A stretch of 64,000 bases of DNA from Gardnerella leopoldii (lineage in GTDB: Bacteria; Actinomycetota; Actinomycetes; Actinomycetales; Bifidobacteriaceae), in assembly GCF_003293675.1 (NCBI RefSeq), contig NZ_CP029984.1:308040-372039 (forward strand), given 5' to 3'. A program made the translations under genes and the position numbers. The notes below the pieces were generated by a model. The model searched no databases. It saw nothing but the letters and a program-made list of their open reading frames with translations, and was not told where the DNA came from. Below, one piece after another: positions 7,600 to 15,727 of this stretch. Each line of letters opens with the position of its first letter. Position 1 is the stretch's first letter.

Positions 7600-8847
7600 A
7601 TGAACATTTTTAGCAGACTATTTAAATCAAGAGATAAGCCTGAAAACAGGATGTTAGGCGGTGGTTATCGTTTCTTAATGGGTACATCCTCGTCGGGTAA
7701 GAGGGTGAATGAGCGTTCGGCGATGCAGATGACGGCAGTTTACTCGTGTGTGCGTATCCTGTCTGAAGCGGTGGCGAGTCTGCCGCTTCACGTGTATGAG
7801 CGGACGAGTACGGGTACGGCTAAAGCGATTAAACATCCTTTATATAAGGTGCTTCATGATGAGCCGAATCTTGAAATGACAAGCTTCGTGTTTAGAGAAA
7901 CTTTGATGACGCATCTATTGTTATGGGGTAATGCTTACGCGCAGATTATTCGAAACGGTAAAGGTGAGGTTTTAGGCTTATACCCTTTAATGCCTGATCG
8001 TATGAGAGTTGACCGTGATGAGAGTGGCCAAATTTTTTACGAGTATACGTTAAATGATAGTGATGTTTTAGCGGGTAAAGAAACGAGTGTGAAACTTAAA
8101 CCTTTTGACGTGCTTCATATTCCCGGTCTTGGTTTTGACGGGCTTGTTGGCTATTCGCCTATTGCGATGGCAAAAAACGCTATCGGTATGGCGATAGCTA
8201 CGGAAGAGTATGGTGCATCGTTTTTCGCTAACGGTGCTACACCAAGTGGAATCTTGGAATACCCCGGAACAGTAAAAGATCCGTCTGGTATGAGGGATAG
8301 TTGGAATAAGGGGTTCTCGGGTTCTAACTCGCATAAGATAGCGATTTTAGAGGAAGGCATGAAGTATACGCCTATTTCTATTTCGCCTAACGAAGCACAG
8401 TTTCTTGAAACTCGTAAGTTTCAGATTAACGAGATTGCTCGTATTTTTAGAGTCCCACCACACATGGTTGGTGATTTAGAAAAGTCGAGTTTTTCTAATA
8501 TTGAGCAGCAGTCGTTGGAGTTTGTGAAATACACGCTTGATCCTTGGGTGGCGCGTTTTGAACAGTCTATTACGAGACGGCTTTTTACTGATAAGGAGAA
8601 AGAAACCTATTATGTGAAGTTTAACGTTGATGGTCTTCTTCGAGGAGACTATCAGAGTCGTATGAATGGTTATGCTACCGCTCGTCAAAACGGTTGGATG
8701 AGCGCAAACGATATTAGACAGTTAGAAAACTTGGATAAGATTCCCGCCTGTGAGGGTGGTGACTTGTATTTGATTAACGGCAACATGCTCCCGCTTAACC
8801 GTGCTGGAGCGTTCACTGTAATTGGTAGAAATAAGTTAGGTGATTAA
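7600..8847 (+). CDS. HK97-family phage portal protein
   Basis: A 415-residue portal. ATG 7600 is preferred over the in-frame GTG at 7594, because the AGGAGGT ribosome site overlaps the latter. Family features include MQMTAVYSCVRILSEAVASLPLHVY near the N-terminus, the FDVLHIPGLGFDG strand-loop and the RIFRVPPHMVGDLEKSSFSNIEQQ motif. The portal dodecamer forms the DNA entry vertex and head-tail junction. The next morphogenesis gene, the protease, is displaced by a 1.7-kb cargo insertion. Confidence 0.95.
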   Translation: MNIFSRLFKSRDKPENRMLGGGYRFLMGTSSSGKRVNERSAMQMTAVYSCVRILSEAVASLPLHVYERTSTGTAKAIKHPLYKVLHDEPNLEMTSFVFRETLMTHLLLWGNAYAQIIRNGKGEVLGLYPLMPDRMRVDRDESGQIFYEYTLNDSDVLAGKETSVKLKPFDVLHIPGLGFDGLVGYSPIAMAKNAIGMAIATEEYGASFFANGATPSGILEYPGTVKDPSGMRDSWNKGFSGSNSHKIAILEEGMKYTPISISPNEAQFLETRKFQINEIARIFRVPPHMVGDLEKSSFSNIEQQSLEFVKYTLDPWVARFEQSITRRLFTDKEKETYYVKFNVDGLLRGDYQSRMNGYATARQNGWMSANDIRQLENLDKIPACEGGDLYLINGNMLPLNRAGAFTVIGRNKLGD

Positions 8848-9174
8848 GATGAATTTGTGTCTTGATAATATTAATATAACATGTTATATTAATATTATTA
8901 TAGTATAACTGTTTAGACAGTGGATGAATCATTTAGGCAACGAAGACATAACGAATTATCTTAACGTTAAGCGAAAAATAGAATTTAATCTCTATGGATA
9001 CTTAACATCCTACACTATGAGAGTATACAGCAAATTAATAATAGCAGAAAGGGTGGAATAATTTATGTGACATTATAAAAATCATAAAATGTACAAGAAT
9101 AGTGATCATTCGAGATAAAAGCTGATTAATCTCAATCTTAGTTAAAGATGTTGTTTTTAAGGAGGTGCTTACAA
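8848..9174. other. Gene-free AT-rich gap with a perfect 34-bp palindrome (8865-8898)
   Basis: There is no convincing gene. At 8865-8898 lies a perfect palindrome with 17-base arms, centred on AACATGTT and made almost only of A and T. It may be a cruciform or operator, or the left boundary scar of the cargo pair that follows. The rest of the gap is AT-rich and is the likely place of the promoter for the gene at 9175; I could not pick a clear -35/-10 pair. Confidence 0.6.
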
Positions 9175-9657
9175 ATGATTAGAAAAAGAAAGATGTTATC
9201 AGCAATAACCACTTATGTAATGGTTGTTGGAATGTTGTTTTTCACATCCAATTCTGTTGCTTATGCGTATACTTTATCTCAACCAAAATCGTTTTATGAT
9301 AGTATTTCATGGACATGGTTTTATAGCGATAAGGCTACGCCAGCATATAATTGTCTAGGATTTGCAACTGGTAGTATGACGTACGAATGGCCTAGTGACT
9401 TTGGTGATGATGCTGCTACTAAAGCGCAATTGGATAATTATCTGGCAAAGAAAGGTTATAGACCTTATAAATATGATCCATTTATTCTAGCGTATGGTCA
9501 TTCTCCTGATAAAATTGTTCATTTTGCAAAAGTTACTGGTCTTAAGTGGTGCCGTGCTAAATGGGGACAATTGGAGCTGTTTAACCATGGTAGTCATGAT
9601 CCTTATTACCCTAATTCTGTTTATGGTTCTTTGCAACACAAATACACTGCGAATTAG
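9175..9657 (+). CDS. Secreted protein with putative papain-like (DUF7689-like) fold, cargo gene
   Basis: A 160-residue protein. ATG 9175 lies behind AAGGAGGT and is preferred over an earlier ATG at 9148. Residues 1-31 are a signal peptide: basic MIRKRK, a hydrophobic core, and AYA before the predicted cleavage. The mature part has NCLGFATG with a cysteine and, about 60 residues later, VHFAKVTG with a histidine. This Cys...His layout resembles small papain-like families such as DUF7689. It sits between portal and protease with its own ribosome site and is followed by a membrane-protein gene and a strong terminator, as expected of a lysogenic conversion gene. The enzymatic role is an inference. 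Confidence 0.65.
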   Translation: MIRKRKMLSAITTYVMVVGMLFFTSNSVAYAYTLSQPKSFYDSISWTWFYSDKATPAYNCLGFATGSMTYEWPSDFGDDAATKAQLDNYLAKKGYRPYKYDPFILAYGHSPDKIVHFAKVTGLKWCRAKWGQLELFNHGSHDPYYPNSVYGSLQHKYTAN

Positions 9658-9678
9658 AATTCTAGGAGGTGTAATACT

Positions 9679-10446
9679 ATGTCTAAGAAAAAAATGTATA
9701 TTTCGCTAGGAACTTTACTTTTATTGGTTCTATTTGTATTTACTGGAATTTTTATTATTGGAAATAATCCAGCATCAAAGAATAGTGGGAATATAGCTAA
9801 TAAATTGATGCCAGTAAACGTAGCTTATGCTGAAACGTTAGATGATATAAAGGGATCCATGAATAAGTTGATGGTGGAATTAGAAACTGAGACGAAGACT
9901 AATCCACAAGTGGCTATGCAGGCACATCCAGGAAAGTTTATTAGGAATTCTAAAAACTATCAAAGAATATTGAAACTGGGACTGAAGGCAATTAAACCTC
10001 TTTACGATGCTATTTATGATAGTAGAGATGCTGGATGCTATGAATATATTCTAGCTATGGCTATTGAAGACATAACTGGCGAAAAGTTTGTTTACAATTC
10101 TGACTATGGTTGGAAAAATTCGTTAGAGTTTAGGATGGCTTATGACGAAAAAGTAAACAATACAAGGTTTAATGTTGAAAGAATCAGTAATAATGAAACT
10201 TTGAATGATCATGACCGAACTCAGAAATTTAAGGAATTAGGGATTTTTGCAGTTTCTGATTTAATTAAAGAGTATAGGAAAAGTGATTCCAAAGTTTCTA
10301 AACCATCGATATTAGAAGCTGTTAAGGGAATTACTAGTAAGTATAAAGAACTTGCAATAACGGAAAGAACTCCAACTGAGAGTATTCTAGATGAAACACA
10401 ATTATTTGATTCTCTAGTTTCCTTAAATGGAAGAGCATACAAGTAA
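9679..10446 (+). CDS. Membrane-anchored extracellular protein of unknown function, cargo gene
   Basis: A 255-residue protein with ATG 9679 behind CTAGGAGGTG, 21 bases after the secreted protein gene. A basic N-terminus (MSKKKM) and a hydrophobic segment at residues 8-28 indicate a single membrane anchor or uncleaved signal; a possible AYA site follows near residue 51. The rest is predicted outside the cell and mainly helical, with a HEAT-like stretch around LGLKAIKPLYDAIYDSRDAG. I do not recognise a family. Tight pairing with the papain-like gene suggests a joint function at the cell surface. Confidence 0.6.
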   Translation: MSKKKMYISLGTLLLLVLFVFTGIFIIGNNPASKNSGNIANKLMPVNVAYAETLDDIKGSMNKLMVELETETKTNPQVAMQAHPGKFIRNSKNYQRILKLGLKAIKPLYDAIYDSRDAGCYEYILAMAIEDITGEKFVYNSDYGWKNSLEFRMAYDEKVNNTRFNVERISNNETLNDHDRTQKFKELGIFAVSDLIKEYRKSDSKVSKPSILEAVKGITSKYKELAITERTPTESILDETQLFDSLVSLNGRAYK

Positions 10447-10506
10447 GGTGGATTATCTAACTGTAAAGCTAGTTCTTTAGGTATTATATGAGTGTTATAC
10501 GAACAT

Positions 10507-10540
10507 GAAGCGACCAAGAAAATCTTGGTCGCTTCTTTAT
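10507..10540. terminator. Strong intrinsic terminator closing the cargo pair
   Basis: A perfect 13-bp stem (GAAGCGACCAAGA / TCTTGGTCGCTTC) around AAA, followed by TTTAT. It isolates the cargo pair from the downstream protease gene. Confidence 0.8.
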
Positions 10541-10562
10541 ATAAGAGAGGAGGAAAAAGGTA

Positions 10563-11306
10563 ATGAGGAAGTTTTGGCAGTGGAAAAACCAAAAGGAAAA
10601 CAATGAGACTAATGAGAATAATGAGATTTTGGAGAGGACACTGTTTCTTAACGGTACGATTGCTGAAGAATCATGGTTTGATGATGATATTACACCACAA
10701 CTTTTTAAAGACGAGTTAAACGCTGGTAGTGGGAATATTACCGTGTGGATTAACTCGCCTGGCGGCGATTGTGTGGCTGCGGCACAAATCTATAACATGC
10801 TCATGGATTACAAGGGTTGTGTGACGGTCAAAATTGACGGTATTGCAGCATCGGCTGCATCAGTGATTGCGATGGCTGGAACAAAGGTTTATATGAGCCC
10901 GGTGTCAATGCTTATGATTCATAATCCTATGACGGTTGCTTTTGGCAACAGAAACGAAATGGAAAAAGCAATATCAATGCTTGATGAGGTCAAAGAGTCC
11001 ATTATTAACGCTTACGAGATTAAAACAGGGCTTAACCGTGTGAAACTCTCGCATTTAATGGATTCGGAAACGTGGATGGATGCTAACAAGGCGGTAGAAC
11101 TCGGGTTCGCGGACGGTGTTTTAACTAGAGGTGAAACCACTGATATTGGCATACCACAGGTTTCAACATTGTATTCGAAAGCAAGCGTGCAAAACACGCT
11201 ACTTGAAAAAATATGTAAAGCCTGCCGGATAAGCGGTAAGGAAACAAACAATATTAGTGCAGACGATCTTATGGATCGTCTTTTTTTAATCAAAAATTGG
11301 AGGTAA
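10563..11306 (+). CDS. Clp-like prohead maturation protease
   Basis: A 247-residue ClpP-fold serine protease with ATG 10563 behind GAGGAGG. The nucleophile is S97 in GIAASAASV and the catalytic base is H120 in LMIHNPM; VWINSPGGD forms the oxyanion strand. In HK97-like phages this family cleaves the scaffold portion of the capsid protein during head maturation. It is directly followed by the major capsid gene. A terminator-like hairpin lies inside its last codons (11261-11287). Confidence 0.94.
   Translation: MRKFWQWKNQKENNETNENNEILERTLFLNGTIAEESWFDDDITPQLFKDELNAGSGNITVWINSPGGDCVAAAQIYNMLMDYKGCVTVKIDGIAASAASVIAMAGTKVYMSPVSMLMIHNPMTVAFGNRNEMEKAISMLDEVKESIINAYEIKTGLNRVKLSHLMDSETWMDANKAVELGFADGVLTRGETTDIGIPQVSTLYSKASVQNTLLEKICKACRISGKETNNISADDLMDRLFLIKNWR
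11261..11287 (+). terminator. Terminator-like hairpin inside the protease 3' end
   Basis: AGACGATC and GATCGTCT form an 8-bp stem around TTATG, immediately followed by seven T residues. It lies within the coding sequence, about 22 bases before the capsid start, and could attenuate or process the transcript between protease and capsid. Confidence 0.6.
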
Positions 11307-11308
11307 AC

Positions 11309-12493
11309 ATGATGAACACTATTTCAAACATGGTTGAGAAACGTAATAAGGCGTGGCAGGGTGCGAAAGCTTTCCTTGAGTCTAAACGTGACAAGGACGG
11401 GCTTATTTCAGAAGAAGACGCGAAAACCTATGATGAGATGGAAGCGAAAGTGAAAGCTTACAGTATGGAAATTGATCGCTTGGAGCAGATGGAAAAAATG
11501 GATAAGGAGCTTTCAAAACCAACATCTGAGGCGATTGTTGCAAAACCTATGAAAACAGGTGTGAAACTTGAAAAACAAGGTCGTGCGCGTGACGAGTATA
11601 AGCAGGCGATGCTTACAGCTCTTAGAAGTAATTTTAAACGAGTCGATAACGTGTTGCAGGAAGGCGTGGACGCTGACGGCGGGTATCTTGTGCCGGAAGA
11701 ATACGATAATCGTCTGATTGAAACGTTGAAAGAAGAAAACATTATTCGCTCTCTTGCTACCACGATTACTACTAGTGGAGAGCATAAGATTAATATTGCG
11801 ATGAGCGATCCTGCGGCGGCTTGGATTGAAGAAGGCGCAAGCCTTAACTTTGGGGATTCCAAGTTTGCTCAAATCCTGCTTGACGCTCATAAGCTTCACG
11901 TTGCGGTAAAAGTTACTGAAGAACTCTTGCATGATAACGCGTTTAACCTCGAGAATCATCTTCTCACATCCTTCGGCATGGCTTTGGCTAACGCTGAGGA
12001 AGACGCTTTTCTTAACGGTGATGGTGTTGGAAAACCGACTGGTATTTTCAATAAGAAAGACGGTGGCACGTTCCTTAAAGAAACTACCAGTATTAAAACT
12101 GATGATCTGATTGATCTTATTCACGCTTTGAGGCGACCATACCGTAAAAACGCGAGTTTTATTATGAACGATAAAACAGTCGCGAGCATACGAAAACTTA
12201 AAGACAATAATGGCGCGTACGTTTGGCAGCCTTCATACCAGGATGATGAGCCGAACAGGATTCTCGGATACCCGGTTTACACGTCTGCTTACGCGCCTGA
12301 AAACATGGTGGCTTTTGGCGACTACTCGTACTACAACATTGGCGACCGTGGCTCGCGCTCGTTTAAAGAACTTACCGAGCTTTTCGCTGGAAACGACATG
12401 GTAGGTTTCGTTGCTAAAGAGCGTGTAGACGGCAAACTCGTGCTTAAAGAAGCAGTACAGATTCTACCTGTTAAAACAAGCGTAGCAGCTTAA
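11309..12493 (+). CDS. HK97-family major capsid protein (prophage)
   Basis: A 394-residue capsid protein with ATG 11309 behind TTGGAGG. The first about 100 residues are charged and helical, matching the cleaved delta/scaffold domain of HK97 gp5. The HK97 fold follows (DGGYLVPEEY; EEDAFLNGDGVGKPTGIF; the late NRILGYPVYTS and FGDYSYYNIGDRG strands). It forms the head shell after cleavage by the preceding Clp-like protease. A second, shorter HK97 capsid gene is present in the satellite at 45283. Confidence 0.95.
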   Translation: MMNTISNMVEKRNKAWQGAKAFLESKRDKDGLISEEDAKTYDEMEAKVKAYSMEIDRLEQMEKMDKELSKPTSEAIVAKPMKTGVKLEKQGRARDEYKQAMLTALRSNFKRVDNVLQEGVDADGGYLVPEEYDNRLIETLKEENIIRSLATTITTSGEHKINIAMSDPAAAWIEEGASLNFGDSKFAQILLDAHKLHVAVKVTEELLHDNAFNLENHLLTSFGMALANAEEDAFLNGDGVGKPTGIFNKKDGGTFLKETTSIKTDDLIDLIHALRRPYRKNASFIMNDKTVASIRKLKDNNGAYVWQPSYQDDEPNRILGYPVYTSAYAPENMVAFGDYSYYNIGDRGSRSFKELTELFAGNDMVGFVAKERVDGKLVLKEAVQILPVKTSVAA

Positions 12494-12523
12494 AAGACGA
12501 CTGAAAGTTAAGGAGGGGTGTTG

Positions 12524-12802
12524 ATGATAGTTACAGTCGAGGAAGCAAAAAACTATCTTAGGGTGGATAGTAGAGAAGATGATGAGCTTATCAACACCCT
12601 TATTCATTCTGCTGAAAAACTCTGCCAGGGAGTAGCTCGTAAAAACGATACTAGTTTGATTAGTGAAAACTTTGACGAGTATCGGCTCGCAGTCTTATAC
12701 GCTACAGGCTACTTGTATGAGCATCGGGAAGAAGCAGACCACCACGCGCTTATGCTTACTTTACGTTCGATGCTTTTTACTGTTAGAAAAACGGGGTTTT
12801 AA
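12524..12802 (+). CDS. Head-tail connector protein (gp6-like)
   Basis: A 92-residue protein; ATG 12524 is used because AGGAGGGG ends six bases upstream. MIVTVEEAKNYLRVDSREDDELINTLIHSAEKL is the typical opening of the HK97 gp6/DNA-packaging connector family, with the YLYEHREEADHHALM stretch at the end. It forms a ring under the portal. It is contiguous with the head-closure gene at 12803. Confidence 0.88.
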   Translation: MIVTVEEAKNYLRVDSREDDELINTLIHSAEKLCQGVARKNDTSLISENFDEYRLAVLYATGYLYEHREEADHHALMLTLRSMLFTVRKTGF

Positions 12803-13135
12803 ATGAGAATAGGCTTATTAAACGAGCGTATTATGCTGCTTAAAAACAGTGTTGAAATTGATGATGTTGGTAACCATAAGATTAAGTGGAGTAAGTATTA
12901 CGAGTGTTACGCCACGGTAAGTGCTGAAAGTCCAATGGAGCAGACTTCGGCGGGAAACGTGTGGGATGAGTCAAAAGTAGATTTTACTATCCGCTATTCG
13001 AAAGAAACAGCCGTAGTCTCATCTATTGGTTACAGGATTGTTTTCCGTGATACGGTTTATGAGATTTTAGGTGTTGACCACATGAATTATAAGAAGAAAA
13101 GCCTGAAACTTCACTGTAAGAGGTGTAAAAAGTGA
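12803..13135 (+). CDS. Head closure / head-tail adaptor protein (SPP1 gp16-like)
   Basis: A 110-residue protein whose ATG at 12803 abuts the previous stop. MRIGLLNERIMLLKN and the YYECYATVSAESP beta-strand, then YRIVFRDTVYEILGVDH, are typical of phage head-tail joining proteins that seal the DNA channel. It overlaps the next gene by four bases. Confidence 0.87.
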   Translation: MRIGLLNERIMLLKNSVEIDDVGNHKIKWSKYYECYATVSAESPMEQTSAGNVWDESKVDFTIRYSKETAVVSSIGYRIVFRDTVYEILGVDHMNYKKKSLKLHCKRCKK

Positions 13136-13512
13136 GCAAAGTAAGTATTGGCGGCCTCTCTAAAGAAGTTATTAGAGAGCTTAAAACTTACGCGAAAGTT
13201 ACAACCGGGAAAGTAAAAGAAGCAGTAAAAAACGCTGGTAAAACAGCAAAAGAAGAAATTAACATGACAGCTCCTAAACGAACTGGAGCGTATGCGAAAA
13301 GTTGGGCTGTTAAAACATTAAACGAAACAGGCAGCAGGCTAGTTCTCGTAGTGCATTCTAGAAACAAGTATCAGCTTACACACTTGTTAGAGTACGGGCA
13401 TGCTAAACGAGGCGGCGGACGCGTGGAAGCTAGAGCACACATTGCTGAGGCTGAAAGTAAAGCAGTACGAAGTTTTGAAAAAGAAATAGAGGAGGCGGTT
13501 AAAAATGGGTAA
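13132..13512 (+). CDS. HK97 gp10-like tail-component protein
   Basis: A 126-residue basic protein starting at GTG 13132, overlapping the previous stop. The motif TAPKRTGAYAKSWAVK followed by LEYGHAKRGGGRVEARAHI is diagnostic of the HK97 gp10 family, which joins the tail tube to the head. It overlaps the next gene by eight bases. Confidence 0.9.
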   Translation: MSKVSIGGLSKEVIRELKTYAKVTTGKVKEAVKNAGKTAKEEINMTAPKRTGAYAKSWAVKTLNETGSRLVLVVHSRNKYQLTHLLEYGHAKRGGGRVEARAHIAEAESKAVRSFEKEIEEAVKNG

Positions 13513-13843
13513 TCTTTTAGAAATCATGAGGGAGATAGGTTTTCCTTTCGCCTATCACCATTTTGCTGAGGGAGAATCACCTAATCCGCCTTTTCTCCTG
13601 TTTCTAACAGCAGGGAGTAGTAATTTTGCGGCAGACGGGAAAACGTATTTTAAAGCAAACGAAGTTCATATTGAACTATACGCGGACTATAAGAACCCCG
13701 TACTGGAAGAACAAGTTGAAGCCGTGCTTGATAGGCACGGCATTTTTTATAACAAAACAGAAGCGTTCATAGAGTCGGAACAGCTTTATGAAACACTCTA
13801 CATTTTTGAAATGGAGGTAACAATAAATGGGAAACAAGGTTAA
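13505..13843 (+). CDS. Probable tail terminator / tail completion protein
   Basis: A 112-residue protein with ATG 13505, overlapping its neighbours on both sides. Its position between the gp10-like and major tail genes and its size match the tail terminator slot of siphoviruses. The sequence has the alternating strand pattern HIELYADYKNPVLEEQVEAVLDRHGIFY expected of that fold. Assignment rests mainly on synteny. Confidence 0.75.
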   Translation: MGNLLEIMREIGFPFAYHHFAEGESPNPPFLLFLTAGSSNFAADGKTYFKANEVHIELYADYKNPVLEEQVEAVLDRHGIFYNKTEAFIESEQLYETLYIFEMEVTINGKQG

Positions 13844-14399
13844 ATACAATCTTAAAAACGTGTACGCGGCAAAACTTAAAAAAGATTCGAGTGGTTTCTC
13901 CTACGATGAGCCTAAGCCGATTCCGGGGGCGGTGAGTATAAGCCTTGAGGCTGAGGGTGAATCCTCACCGTTTTACGCTGACGGGATTGTTTACTTCAGG
14001 TCGACTGCTAACAACGGTTACAGTGGCGACTTGGAAATTGCTCTTATACCTGAATGGTTTAGGACGGAAATACTGAGAGAAGAACTAGATAAAAACGGTG
14101 TGCTGGTTGAAAACGCGAAGATTAGTGAAACAGAAAAATTCGCGCTCCTGTTTGAGTTTGATGGTGACGTGAACGCGATCAGACACGTTTTATATAACTG
14201 TTCAGCAACACGACCGTCTATTGAGTCAGAAACTAAGGAAGACACTATAGAACCGGGTACGGAAACTTTGTCGCTTACGGCTGATCCTAGAGAAGATGGT
14301 TTGGTGAAATCCCGTAGCGGTGACACTACTTCAAAAGAAACCTATGAGAACTGGTATAAGAGCGTGTACGTTCCGCAAGTTAACACGGAAATCAAATAA
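13827..14399 (+). CDS. Major tail tube protein (phi13-type)
   Basis: A 190-residue protein with ATG 13827 behind GGAGG. The arrangement YNLKNVYAAKL, then SLEAEGESSPFYADG and NGYSGDLEIALIPEWFR is typical of the phi13-family major tail proteins of Gram-positive siphophages. It polymerises to form the tail tube around the tape measure protein and is followed by the tail assembly chaperones, as usual. Confidence 0.9.
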   Translation: MGNKVKYNLKNVYAAKLKKDSSGFSYDEPKPIPGAVSISLEAEGESSPFYADGIVYFRSTANNGYSGDLEIALIPEWFRTEILREELDKNGVLVENAKISETEKFALLFEFDGDVNAIRHVLYNCSATRPSIESETKEDTIEPGTETLSLTADPREDGLVKSRSGDTTSKETYENWYKSVYVPQVNTEIK

Positions 14400-14416
14400 G
14401 TTTTAAAGGGGTAAAC

Positions 14417-14782
14417 GTGTTAGAAAAAACAGTAAAAGTAAATGGTAAAGACGTGAAGTTTCGCTCTTCAGCCACTATCCCAAGATTGTATCGTATTAAA
14501 TTCAAGCGTGATATTTTCAAAGACCTGTCAAAATTAGAGCAGTCGTTTAAAATCAACGAGGGTGTTTTTGAAATAGCAGATCTTGAAATTTTTGAAAACG
14601 TAGCCTATATCATGGCTTATCACGCGGATAATAGTATTCCAGCAAGTATTGATGAGTGGCTTGACGAGTTTGAAATGTTTTCTATCTACGAGATTCTTCC
14701 TGAAATTCTAGAACTTTGGGGAGCAAACTTGGAAACTGAAGTAAAATCTAAAAAAAATTTAAAACAACAACACGGCAAATGA
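14417..14782 (+). CDS. Tail assembly chaperone (gpG-like)
   Basis: A 121-residue protein starting at GTG 14417 behind AAAGGGG. FRSSATIPRLYRIKFKRDIFKDL is a recurring opening for the G-like chaperone of Firmicutes siphophages. It coats the tape measure protein before tube assembly. Near its end a T TTA AAA heptamer lies in the zero frame (14758-14764), allowing a -1 shift into the 14779 frame, as in lambda G/GT. Its stop overlaps the ATG of that frame (ATGA). Confidence 0.85.
   Translation: MLEKTVKVNGKDVKFRSSATIPRLYRIKFKRDIFKDLSKLEQSFKINEGVFEIADLEIFENVAYIMAYHADNSIPASIDEWLDEFEMFSIYEILPEILELWGANLETEVKSKKNLKQQHGK
14758..14764 (+). promoter_or_regulatory. Candidate programmed -1 ribosomal frameshift site
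   Basis: T TTA AAA is a canonical X XXY YYZ heptamer. It is read in the correct phase (codon TTA at 14759, AAA at 14762) and sits six codons before the zero-frame stop. A -1 slip joins the chaperone to the 14779 frame through TTTRQM with no stop in between. Confidence 0.8.
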
Positions 14783-14943
14783 CAACCGCGTTGTTTCTTC
14801 TTAGATGCACAGAAATCGGGATTAGTATTTGCGAACTGGATCTTTTAACTATCGGCATGGTTTTAGACATGTGGACAGAGAAAGCAAACGATAGTGTGAA
14901 ATACGATAAGCTCGCAAGACAAGCAGAGTTTGATAAGTTCTAA
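14779..14943 (+). CDS. T-domain of the tail assembly chaperone (gpT-like)
   Basis: A 54-residue frame that can start at ATG 14779, overlapping the gpG-like stop, or be read as the C-terminal extension of a -1 frameshift product. The sequence MTTALFLLRCTEIGISICELDLLTIGM and the acidic tail ending in DKF recur in this slot in Firmicutes phages. In lambda the T domain recruits the tail tube protein to the tape measure complex. The frameshift site and its in-phase junction favour the fusion product as the functional form. Confidence 0.8.
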   Translation: MTTALFLLRCTEIGISICELDLLTIGMVLDMWTEKANDSVKYDKLARQAEFDKF

Positions 14944-15014
14944 TTTAAAGACTTGAGTATTTTTGGTATGATAATGATAAATATAGTAATAAGCACAAAA
15001 AATGGGAAAATATA

Positions 15015-15043
15015 TTTACATTAATATCAGATTGATGTAAAAT
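15015..15043 (+). promoter_or_regulatory. Promoter with overlapping inverted-repeat operator for the toxin-antitoxin pair
   Basis: -35 TTTACA (15015-15020), a 17-base spacer, and -10 TAAAAT (15038-15043). The inverted repeat TTTACATTAAT / ATTGATGTAAA (15015-15025 and 15031-15041, one mismatch) covers both boxes, as expected for an autoregulated toxin-antitoxin operon. Confidence 0.7.
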
Positions 15044-15070
15044 GAAAAGATTTACGAAAGGAGTATGAAT

Positions 15071-15727
15071 ATGATTTATTCAAATGAAAGAAAACTATAT
15101 TTAAGTGGTTGGCTAAAGAATAATGACAATACATCATATGAGACCCCTTTAAAGTTGCAAAAATTTTTGCTGTTTTATGAAGCCTTTACGAAAGTATCTG
15201 GAGAAACACCTGATTTTAGTCATTTAAGAGGGTATAAAAAAGGTCCGGTATTTAGTAATGTTTGGGGAGATTATACTAAGGAAAGAGCAAGCTTTAATGT
15301 GGCGTCTCAGAATGCGTATGATAAAAATGTTGAAGCTATTAATGTTAAAAGGGCTGAAAAATGCGCTTTTATAGTTGGTACTATGACGGAAAAGGAATTA
15401 TCTGATCTTACACATCAGATGAATCTTTGGAAATCAAAAGAAAATCGCATTGTGTCTGGTGAGTATCAAGTAGATTTAGATGAATCGGACTTCAATTATA
15501 ATGATAAAAAACTGATCGATGCATTAGATGCAATGTATTCAACAAATATGGTAGAAAACTCAAAAATTATAAATTTAGATAAAAAATACTTTGTATTTTC
15601 AAAATCTGATTCGGAATTACTTACGGAGAAACATTTCGATATGATGCTTACTCTTGCGGAAAATGAAGAACTCCATAATCCAGTATTCGTCGATATTGAC
15701 GAAGAAGGGAGGCTTCTGATTGATTAA
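15071..15727 (+). CDS. Panacea-domain (SocA/DUF4065-like) antitoxin
   Basis: A 218-residue protein. ATG 15071 sits seven bases after AAAGGAG and is preferred over the ATG at 15065. The Panacea signature is visible: TPLKLQKFLLFYEAF, then HLRGYKKGPVFSNVWGDY, a helical domain that binds and neutralises unrelated toxins. The C-terminal extension of about 100 acidic residues may bind the partner. The downstream gene overlaps by eight bases and looks like a PemK/MazF-type toxin. The pair has its own promoter-operator and terminator and interrupts the tail genes of the prophage. Confidence 0.8.
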   Translation: MIYSNERKLYLSGWLKNNDNTSYETPLKLQKFLLFYEAFTKVSGETPDFSHLRGYKKGPVFSNVWGDYTKERASFNVASQNAYDKNVEAINVKRAEKCAFIVGTMTEKELSDLTHQMNLWKSKENRIVSGEYQVDLDESDFNYNDKKLIDALDAMYSTNMVENSKIINLDKKYFVFSKSDSELLTEKHFDMMLTLAENEELHNPVFVDIDEEGRLLID

